NCBI GenBank assembly: GCA_964422195.1
Contig: CAYRAF010000018.1
Span: forward strand, 1-20,610
Source: CALVUP01 sp964422195
GTDB lineage: Bacteria > Bacillota_I > Bacilli_A > RF39 > UBA660
DNA: 20,610 bases
Reading direction: 5' to 3'
Shown: positions 15,060 through 20,610 of the stretch, in pieces
Numbering within the stretch: position 1 is the first letter of the stretch
Layout: each line of letters begins with the position of its first letter
Position numbers and translations under genes: made by a program
The notes under the pieces: model-generated
What the model was told of the DNA's origin: nothing
Database searches by the model: none
What the model saw: the letters and a program-made list of their open reading frames with translations, nothing else

Positions 15060-15190
15060 CAATTATTTTACAATCAATTGAAGGTTATTAGCCGTAATGT
15101 AGGGAGTCATATCTTCACATATCAGCGATTCTGCTACTTATTTGATAGACACATTACATAACTCTAATAATGCTGCATCAGTTGATTTGC
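15060..15190 (-). ncRNA. Structured rpsD leader, probable S4 autoregulatory element
   Basis: On the minus strand three nested helices can be read by perfect complementarity: 15072-15077 with 15182-15187 (AATCAA/TTGATT on the plus strand), 15085-15091 with 15164-15170 (TTATTAG/CTAATAA), and 15094-15100 with 15151-15157 (GTAATGT/ACATTAC). The region starts at the predicted rpsD transcription start and ends just before the ribosome binding site. Firmicute rpsD genes are known to have an S4-binding leader; this fits in position and complexity. A competing TCAATT/AATTGA pairing sits next to the ribosome binding site. S4 binding itself is inferred. Confidence 0.75.
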
Positions 15191-15197
15191 ATTAATA

Positions 15198-15226
15198 ATT
15201 ATATATAAAAGTATGTTATTTGTCAA
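15198..15226 (-). promoter_or_regulatory. Consensus promoter of rpsD
   Basis: On the minus strand TTGACA (15221-15226) and TATAAT (15198-15203) with a 17-base spacer, a perfect sigma-A-type promoter. Predicted start near 15191, giving a leader of about 145 nt. Confidence 0.95.
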
Positions 15227-15301
15227 TGAAAAAGCACAATTATTTAAAAAAATATAGATTTTATATATTTAACAAAAATACTATAAAAAAAAATAAAAAT
15301 G

Positions 15302-15310
15302 TGGTAAAAT
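15302..15310 (+). promoter_or_regulatory. Extended -10 element for ezrA
   Basis: TG at 15302-15303, one base, then TAAAAT at 15305-15310; no good -35. A second hexamer TATAAT is at 15321-15326, closer to the ATG. Divergent from the rpsD promoter. Confidence 0.45.
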
Positions 15311-15340
15311 TATATTAGACTATAATAAAGAGGTGAAATT

Positions 15341-17053
15341 ATGAAGAGTGTAGCATTAGTTATAACGACATTTATTATAATTGCAATTATAGTAATTATC
15401 ATAGTTTTATCTTTGATAAATAAGGTTAAAAAGAAAAAATTTCAAGATAAAATAGAAGAATTAGAAACATCTAAAAATTTGATATCATCCACTCCAGTTA
15501 TGTCAGAACTTGAAAAAGTAGAAGAAATCATAAAAACAGAAAAAATGGAAGAAAAATACAAAGATTGGGAAGATAGATTTGAAGATATTAAAAATAACGA
15601 TATTAATAAAATAACTGATATGATAGTTGATCTAGATGTTATTTCAACATTAGATAAGAAAGAAGCAAAAATAAAAATTGCTAAAACAGAACTTCAAATA
15701 TATACAGCTAAAGTAAAAGCAGATAATATTATTAAAGAAATACAAGATATAACTGTTAGTGAAGAAAAATATCGTGGTATTGTAACTAAGTTAAAAAAGA
15801 AATATAGGACTTTAGAACAAGAATTTAATGATCATAAAAATGATTATGAAGATTCAACAGAAGCTATAGAATTACAATTTGAAAACATTGAAAAAAGATT
15901 TTTAGCTTTTGAAAAGGTAATGGAAGACAACGAATATAATGAAATAGTACATATTGTAAGGGCATTAGATACTATGATTGATCATATGTCTATTGTTATA
16001 AAGGAAACTCCAAATTTAATGTTGATGATTAATCACTTAATACCACAAAGATTAGATGAAATATCTAAAATTAGTAAGGATATGACAAAAGATGGGTATT
16101 CTTTAGAATATTTAAAAATAGATTATAATGTTTTACAAACAAAGAAAAGAGTTAAAAAAATACTAGATAACGTTAAAGTATTAAACTTAGAAGATTGTAT
16201 GTTTGAATTAAAAACAATTCTTGATTATTTGGATTCCATATTTAATGATTTTACTAAAGAAAAAGAGGCAAGAAAAGAATATGATGATACTACAAAAATA
16301 TTTAAAGAAAAGTTAAAGAAAGTTAATGATGTAGTTAAAGATATATATAATCAGATGGATGATATTAAAAGAATGTATGATTTAACAGAACAAGATATAA
16401 AAAATTTAAATGAAGTAAATGAAAAATTGTTAGCTATAAATGTTAAGTATAAAAAACTAGTAGATGTTGTAAAGAAACAAAAAGAAGCATATTCAAAAGC
16501 ATTAAAAGAAGTTTCAAGATTAGCTATTGATTTAAAAGATTTAGAAGATGAATTGGATTATTCATTAAAAACATTAGGTAGCATGTATGATGATGAAGTA
16601 CGTGCTAGAGAACAGTTAGATGAAATACAACAATTATTAAAAGAATGTAAAAAGATCATTCGTAGTTATAAATTACCAATAATTAGTAATAATTATTTTG
16701 TTGAACTTGCTGAAGCTAATGAAGCAATAGGTGAAATAGTAAAAGAATTAGAAAAAAAGCCTATAACTATAAAGACTTTAAATATAAGAGTAGATACTGC
16801 TAGAGATTTAGTTTTAAAACTTTATAATACAACAAATGAAATGATTAAAAATGCTCGCCTTGCTGAAATGGCTATTGTATATGGCAATAGGTATAGATAT
16901 AATTATGAAGATATAGATAGAGGTTTAAATTCTGCACAAATGTTATTTTATAAAGGAAAATATGAACAAGCTTTAAACACTTCATTAAATACAATAAATC
17001 TGATTGATCCTAATATAGAAGAAAGGATTTATGATTTATATGAAGAAAAGTAA
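15341..17053 (+). CDS. ezrA: Septation ring formation regulator EzrA
   Basis: A 570-residue protein with an N-terminal TM helix (about 4-27) and an almost wholly coiled-coil cytoplasmic part, the same layout and length as B. subtilis EzrA (about 562). The early EELETSKNLISSTPVMSELEKVEEI and KYKDWEDRFEDI match the EzrA N-terminal region. EzrA is anchored at the membrane and acts on FtsZ to limit extra rings and coordinate division with wall synthesis. ATG 15341 follows AGGTGA at 15331-15336. The gene overlaps the prepilin-like gene by 23 bases. rpsD and thiI are near, as in Bacillus. EzrA is found in Bacilli, which supports the taxonomic reading. Confidence 0.92.
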   Translation: MKSVALVITTFIIIAIIVIIIVLSLINKVKKKKFQDKIEELETSKNLISSTPVMSELEKVEEIIKTEKMEEKYKDWEDRFEDIKNNDINKITDMIVDLDVISTLDKKEAKIKIAKTELQIYTAKVKADNIIKEIQDITVSEEKYRGIVTKLKKKYRTLEQEFNDHKNDYEDSTEAIELQFENIEKRFLAFEKVMEDNEYNEIVHIVRALDTMIDHMSIVIKETPNLMLMINHLIPQRLDEISKISKDMTKDGYSLEYLKIDYNVLQTKKRVKKILDNVKVLNLEDCMFELKTILDYLDSIFNDFTKEKEARKEYDDTTKIFKEKLKKVNDVVKDIYNQMDDIKRMYDLTEQDIKNLNEVNEKLLAINVKYKKLVDVVKKQKEAYSKALKEVSRLAIDLKDLEDELDYSLKTLGSMYDDEVRAREQLDEIQQLLKECKKIIRSYKLPIISNNYFVELAEANEAIGEIVKELEKKPITIKTLNIRVDTARDLVLKLYNTTNEMIKNARLAEMAIVYGNRYRYNYEDIDRGLNSAQMLFYKGKYEQALNTSLNTINLIDPNIEERIYDLYEEK

Positions 17054-17678
17054 TAAAAAGGGGTTTAGTGGACTAGAATTTCTAATAATATCTTCCATAT
17101 GTGGAGTATTTGCTTGTATATTACTTTCAATTGCTTTTTCTACTGCTAATAAAGAAAGAATTAAGTCTATGAAGTATAAAGCAGAGATATTTAAAAACAA
17201 TGTAGAAGCTTATTCAATAATATCACATATAAGCGAAGGTAGAGTGTTTTTATGGGAGTTAATTGATAATGATATCATTAATGAATTAAGTAGTCCTTTT
17301 TCAGAAAAAAATGATTGTGATATTAATAATTCATATATTGATATAAAGAATAACAAATATATAGTAACTTTAAAATGTGATGAATATCTTATATATAATA
17401 GTAATCTCAGTGATAAAAAGATTAAAATATATAGTGTATCCAATTGGAAAAAGAAAAAACCATGTAATGATGATACTATAGACACAGAAGTTTTATACAA
17501 TTATAAAAAAGATAATAAAAAAGTTTTAAAGGAAGAAGTAACTGAAGAACTACTTTTAAAAAAATATAATAATAATGAAAAAACAGAATATAAAAGTATA
17601 TACGATATTAAACAAGATGATATAAAAATATATGGACAAAAATATTATAGAACAAGAAAAGCTATTATAGAAATATAA
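17031..17678 (+). CDS. Type IV prepilin-like protein (orphan pseudopilin)
   Basis: A 215-residue protein whose N-terminus has the prepilin signature: a short basic leader ending KKSNKKG, cleavage after Gly11, then FSGLEFLIISSICGVFACILLSIAF with Phe at +1 and Glu at +5, followed by an N-methylated-type hydrophobic helix. The rest is a strand-rich outer domain with Cys in CDIN, LKCDEY and KKPCND, and a Lys-rich C-terminus. Pseudopilins assemble in pili, competence or secretion systems after cleavage by a prepilin peptidase. No other pilus genes are in the window. It overlaps the end of ezrA by 23 bases. ATG 17031 has GAAAGGA 4 bases upstream; a second ATG at 17040 would give an 8-residue leader, and either start is possible. 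Function not known. Confidence 0.65.
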   Translation: MIYMKKSNKKGFSGLEFLIISSICGVFACILLSIAFSTANKERIKSMKYKAEIFKNNVEAYSIISHISEGRVFLWELIDNDIINELSSPFSEKNDCDINNSYIDIKNNKYIVTLKCDEYLIYNSNLSDKKIKIYSVSNWKKKKPCNDDTIDTEVLYNYKKDNKKVLKEEVTEELLLKKYNNNEKTEYKSIYDIKQDDIKIYGQKYYRTRKAIIEI

Positions 17679-17686
17679 TGGTTTTT

Positions 17687-17715
17687 TTGATTTTTTCTTA
17701 ATTTTGTGGTATAAT
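17687..17715 (+). promoter_or_regulatory. Strong promoter of the 592-residue unknown gene
   Basis: TTGATT at 17687-17692, 17-base spacer, TATAAT at 17710-17715 with TG at 17707-17708 as extended -10. Predicted start near 17722; leader of about 27 nt. Confidence 0.85.
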
Positions 17716-17748
17716 ATGCACTAGCAATCAGAAAAGGGGTGAGTGCTA

Positions 17749-19527
17749 GTGAAAAAGGACATTTGGGATATTATATGTGAAGAAGCTAATAAACAAGAAG
17801 ATTTAGATAGATTTGATGATCCTGAACAAGCAATAGAGTATTTCAAACATCATCCAACAAGTAAGAAGAATAATCCTTTATTATTAGATTATGATTGGGT
17901 TTATGATCATGCAGAAAGCTTAATTAATTGGAAAGAAAACTATGATCACTATCAATCTTCTAAAGCATTTTATACTCTCTTTAAAGCTATTACCAGTAAA
18001 TATCCAATAGAAAAGGATTATGATAAATCTCTACTAGATTCAAGCGTATTAATGAAATGGAAAAGTTTTGCTAAACATATTTCAAGATTTTTTGGTCACA
18101 ATGCTTTTAAAAATATAAGAATTTATGAATTACAAAAAGTTAAAGATTATTTTTTATCATATCCTAGTATTTATAATTTTGAAGTTTTAGGTTATGGCGT
18201 TTCAGGATTAAAGGCATTAATGGAAGATAAAAGATTTTTTGAAATACATACTATAACTATAGATGATTTAAAGTTTTTAGATAAAAATCTGCCTGATACC
18301 ACTATTCCAAGTAGGTATTTAGCAAACAAATCATTTATTTCTTCTGTATCAAATACAATAGATGTAGAGAATTTTTATTATAATTTATATTTTATTAGTA
18401 GACATTGTTCACCTATAGATTTTCTTGAAACTCATAAAAAATATTGTGATAAAATTATGAATGAAACAAAAAATAATATATTATTACCTTTATATGAAGA
18501 ATATGAAAATGCCGAAGATATTGTTGATGAAGCAGTAGCGCTTTCTGGAATACACTCAAAATTTAGAAAAGATGCTACATATGATATCTATAATAGATTT
18601 CGTACTAACAGTATACCAAAGGATATATTTTATCAAGAACTATCCAAGTATTATGCTACATGGATATTTATAAGCAGACACTTTGAAACTAGCCCATATA
18701 ATTTAATGATTGATATAGAGACACTTTATAATTTTGCTAAAGAAAATAATAGAGAATTAACAGGTAATGCCATATATGAATTTTTAATTTATTTTAAGAA
18801 TTTTAATTTAACTGGAATTAAGAATATTTATGAAAGAACAAAAGACATACCACTTATGGAAATATTATATGATGATTGGAATAATCAACAGGAAATGCTT
18901 ATTCAAGAAATAAACAGTAAAACTATTAATCATCCAAGTAATATTGAAAAAGTAGAAGTTAATGGTATAGAATGTTATGATATTACAAATGTTGATCAAC
19001 CATTGATTACGCATAATACGCATTTATCGATAGGTAATTATAAAAAACTATTAGAACAGCTAAGAACTACTGATAGAATTAAAATTTCTTTAAATGTACA
19101 AGATAAGGACCATACAAGATGGTTTGATTCTATAGATAGTCATAATAAAACAATAAAACTAGTATATGGTAACTTAAATCCAAAACAAGTTGGTATAGTA
19201 TATCATGAAGATGCATACACTGATGGAAGAAATAACAATGATTGGAAGCCATTTATTCCAACAAGGAGATTATATACTTTATCAGGGTTAATGGAACAAA
19301 CAAGAACAGATGATTACAATGAGGTAGAGTACTTTTTGGATAACAAACATTTTATGCCAATAGGTATTTTATGTGAAAATAGTATTAGTAAGTCTGAACA
19401 AAAATTAGCTCAAAACCTAAATATACCAATATATTTTAGAAAAAGAACAAGACATAAGAAAGATGTTAACCATAATAAGTCATTAACTAAAAGATATGAA
19501 ATGTATCCAAATAAAATGCATTTTTAA
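17749..19527 (+). CDS. Large soluble protein of unknown function
   Basis: A 592-residue protein with no signal peptide, TM helix or motif I recognise. Residues 1-395 look helical and rich in Tyr, Phe and Asp (ending DIPLMEILYDDWNNQQEM); residues about 400-570 look like a separate alpha/beta domain: VNGIECYDITN (404-414), THNTHLSIGNYKKL (421-434), KISLNVQDKDHTRWF (445-459), KLVYGNLNPKQVGIVYHEDAY (470-490), YNEVEYF (523-529), PIGILCENSISKSEQKLAQNLNIPIYF (537-563). The end is basic (RKRTRHKK). The GTG at 17749 is chosen because GGGGTGA (17736-17742) is 6 bases before it; another GTG at 17743 abuts that site. It has its own strong promoter and terminator. Function cannot be assigned. Confidence 0.8.
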   Translation: MKKDIWDIICEEANKQEDLDRFDDPEQAIEYFKHHPTSKKNNPLLLDYDWVYDHAESLINWKENYDHYQSSKAFYTLFKAITSKYPIEKDYDKSLLDSSVLMKWKSFAKHISRFFGHNAFKNIRIYELQKVKDYFLSYPSIYNFEVLGYGVSGLKALMEDKRFFEIHTITIDDLKFLDKNLPDTTIPSRYLANKSFISSVSNTIDVENFYYNLYFISRHCSPIDFLETHKKYCDKIMNETKNNILLPLYEEYENAEDIVDEAVALSGIHSKFRKDATYDIYNRFRTNSIPKDIFYQELSKYYATWIFISRHFETSPYNLMIDIETLYNFAKENNRELTGNAIYEFLIYFKNFNLTGIKNIYERTKDIPLMEILYDDWNNQQEMLIQEINSKTINHPSNIEKVEVNGIECYDITNVDQPLITHNTHLSIGNYKKLLEQLRTTDRIKISLNVQDKDHTRWFDSIDSHNKTIKLVYGNLNPKQVGIVYHEDAYTDGRNNNDWKPFIPTRRLYTLSGLMEQTRTDDYNEVEYFLDNKHFMPIGILCENSISKSEQKLAQNLNIPIYFRKRTRHKKDVNHNKSLTKRYEMYPNKMHF

Positions 19528-19528
19528 T

Positions 19529-19554
19529 AAAGAGACAATTATTGTCTCTTTTAT
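19529..19554 (+). terminator. Terminator after the 592-residue gene
   Basis: AAGAGACAA/TTGTCTCTT inverted repeat (19530-19538 with 19542-19550) followed by TTT, with only a short T-run. Confidence 0.75.
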
Positions 19555-19556
19555 GT

Positions 19557-19562
19557 TATACT
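19557..19562 (+). promoter_or_regulatory. Extended -10 for the AlkD-like gene
   Basis: TATACT at 19557-19562 with TG at 19554-19555. Predicted start near 19569, inside the GTGGTG ribosome binding site, so the leader would be only about 10 nt. Confidence 0.5.
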
Positions 19563-19578
19563 ATAAGTGGTGTTTACT

Positions 19579-20301
19579 ATGAACTTTATAAAAGAAAAAT
19601 GGAATAACAAAGATTATCAAGAACTAATAAATTATTTAATAGAAATAAGCGAAAAAGATTATAAAGAATTTAGTTCTAAACTAATCTCTACAAAAACTTT
19701 ATTATTAGGTATTAGATTACCAATATTAAAGGATATAGCTAAACAAATAAGCAAAGGTAATTATAAAGAATTTCTAAATATAAAAAAAGATAAATACTTT
19801 GAAGAAAAGATGATAGAAGGATTTATTATCAGCTTTTTAAAAGAAGAAGATTTTGATTTATATTTAGATAAATTTGTTAAAAAAATAGATAATTGGTCTG
19901 TTTGTGATAGTCCGGCTACTAATATGAAAATTATTAAAAAAAGACAGGATAAATATTTAGACTTAATAAAGAATTATGCTAATAGTAATCAAGAATATGT
20001 AGTTAGATTTGCTATAGTATGTTTACTTGCACATTACAAAGATGAAAAATATAATAAAGCTATTTTAAAAATTATAAATAGTATAAAAACACATTCTTAC
20101 TATGTTGATATGGCAATAGCGTGGTTAATGTGTGAAATGTTAATTAATCATAGAGACTTTATTTTAAATAATTTAAATAATTTTAAAATAAATGATTTTA
20201 CTTTTAATAAGTTTGTTAGTAAATCATGTGATTCTTATAGAGTTAGTAAAGATGATAAAGATTATTTAAAAAGTTTGAAAAAAAATAAAATTAATGTATA
20301 A
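19579..20301 (+). CDS. AlkD-like DNA alkylation repair glycosylase
   Basis: A 240-residue all-helical HEAT-like repeat protein. It has GIRLP (44-48), NWSVCDSP (105-112), RFAIV (143-147), AIAWLMCEM (179-187) and the C-terminal KFVSKSCDSYRVSKDDKDYLKS (211-232), all hallmarks of the AlkD family. B. cereus AlkD (about 237 residues) uses Trp109, Asp113, Arg148 and Trp187; here Trp106, Asp110, Arg143 and Trp182 keep almost the same spacing, so an active 3-methyladenine / 7-methylguanine glycosylase is likely. The ATG at 19579 follows GTGGTG (19567-19572), which an upstream in-frame GTG would use up. thiI begins 36 bases later with its promoter inside the 3' end. Confidence 0.92.
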   Translation: MNFIKEKWNNKDYQELINYLIEISEKDYKEFSSKLISTKTLLLGIRLPILKDIAKQISKGNYKEFLNIKKDKYFEEKMIEGFIISFLKEEDFDLYLDKFVKKIDNWSVCDSPATNMKIIKKRQDKYLDLIKNYANSNQEYVVRFAIVCLLAHYKDEKYNKAILKIINSIKTHSYYVDMAIAWLMCEMLINHRDFILNNLNNFKINDFTFNKFVSKSCDSYRVSKDDKDYLKSLKKNKINV

Positions 20302-20302
20302 T
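20275..20302 (+). promoter_or_regulatory. Promoter of thiI inside the end of the AlkD-like gene
   Basis: TTGAAA at 20275-20280, a 16-base spacer, and TATAAT at 20297-20302, overlapping the AlkD-like stop codon. Predicted start near 20309. Confidence 0.75.
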
Positions 20303-20337
20303 ATAGACGAATTTTATTGGAAATGGTGGGAATACTA

Positions 20338-20610
20338 ATGGAAAGAGTAATATTAATTAAGTATGGAGAAATGACTACTAAAAAAGGAAATAGAAATTTC
20401 TTTGTAAATACTTTATATAATAATATTAAAGATAAATTAAAAGATTTTGATGTAAAAATAATTAGAGAAATATCACGCATGTACATAGAGTTTAAAGATA
20501 AAGATTTAGAAAATATTAAAGAACAAATAAATCATGTATTTGGTATTCATACATATCATATTGCTTATATTATTGATAGTAATATGGAAAGTATATCTAA
20601 AAAAAGTATA
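20338..20610 (+). CDS. thiI: tRNA sulfurtransferase ThiI, N-terminal part (cut by window end)
   Basis: Ninety-one in-frame codons with no stop before the window end. The start MERVILIKYGEMTTKKGNRNFF matches the ThiI N-terminal ferredoxin-like domain (typical start xxxILIRYGEMxxKGKNRxxF), followed by REISRMYIEFKDKD and VFGIHTYHIAY, the latter opening the THUMP region. ThiI makes 4-thiouridine at position 8 of tRNA and can pass sulfur for thiamine thiazole, receiving it from a cysteine desulfurase. ATG 20338 follows GGTGGG (20325-20330). In Bacillus, thiI follows a desulfurase gene (nifZ/iscS type) after ezrA; here that gene is not in between. The PP-loop and any rhodanese domain lie outside the window. 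Confidence 0.93.
   Translation, partial: MERVILIKYGEMTTKKGNRNFFVNTLYNNIKDKLKDFDVKIIREISRMYIEFKDKDLENIKEQINHVFGIHTYHIAYIIDSNMESISKKSI

Noticed and set aside
15060..15190. Possible tRNA or T-box in front of rpsD
   Set aside because: No T-box GGTACC core, no cloverleaf or TTCGA arm; the nested helices fit a ribosomal protein leader better.
18955..19020. Intein-like appearance of the GIECYDITN ... LITHNTH segment in the 592-residue protein
   Set aside because: No N-terminal splicing block with an initial Cys or Ser, no proper His-Asn-Ser/Thr/Cys C-terminal block in context, and the flanks do not form a known host protein.
1..20610. Mycoplasma-type code with UGA as Trp
   Set aside because: Trp is encoded by TGG throughout the conserved motifs, and TGA acts as the stop of the first Fem gene at 5354-5356.

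Overview
The window is a chromosomal segment of a strongly AT-rich, Gram-positive-type bacterium. TGG encodes Trp and TGA is used as a stop (for example at the end of the first Fem gene), so the standard bacterial code applies and this is not a Mycoplasma-type code. MurJ-like flippase, two FemA/X-type transferases, EzrA and a Cse60-like spore protein point to a walled member of the Bacilli. A gut-associated, reduced-genome Bacilli lineage (RF39/Erysipelotrichia-like) is my best guess, but this is inference from gene content and composition. Gene order recalls the Bacillus subtilis stretch leuS / ytgP(murJ) / trmB / ytxGH / tyrS-rpsD / ezrA / thiI, with several lineage-specific genes inserted.

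Layout. 1-1155: 3' part of leuS. 1156-1379: no convincing gene, but a possible folded RNA and a terminator. 1380-3244: cse60-like gene, then a MurJ/SpoVB-type flippase. 3285-4077: a compact toxin-antitoxin-like pair (PemK/MazF-like protein plus Xre regulator) with its own promoter and palindromic operator, flanked by strong terminators. 4069-6625 (minus): two tandem Fem aminoacyltransferases; 6685-6891 (minus): a small coiled-coil protein. 6970-7596: trmB. 7645-10207: an operon of lipoprotein, acidic low-complexity protein, YtxG-like and YtxH-like membrane proteins. 10276-10905: a two-TM protein of unknown function. 10945-12396: T-box leader and tyrS. 12446-14410: a membrane-anchored beta-propeller-like protein and an unknown protein. 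14443-15190 (minus): rpsD with a structured leader. 15341-17678: ezrA overlapping a type IV prepilin-like gene. 17749-19527: a 592-residue protein I cannot place. 19579-20301: AlkD-like DNA glycosylase. 20338-20610: 5' part of thiI, cut by the window end.

The genes are mostly housekeeping for translation (LeuRS, TyrRS, S4, TrmB, ThiI) and envelope or division (MurJ, Fem pair, EzrA, YtxG/H). Three regulatory layers can be read directly: a tyrosine T-box before tyrS, a nested-helix leader before rpsD that fits S4 autoregulation, and a palindrome over the -10 of the toxin-antitoxin promoter. Promoters here repeatedly use an extended -10 (TGnTAnnnT), often only about 20-30 nt from the start codon, giving very short leaders with a GGTGA-type ribosome binding site.

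The most interesting unexplained items are the 592-residue orphan, the prepilin-like protein coupled to ezrA, the acidic protein with conserved-looking islands in the ytpS/SftA gene slot, and the toxin-antitoxin module. I did not find a CRISPR array, insertion sequence, tRNA or rRNA. No stretch over 300 bases lacks an annotated gene; the longest gaps (10906-11166 and 15046-15340) are filled by promoters and RNA leaders.
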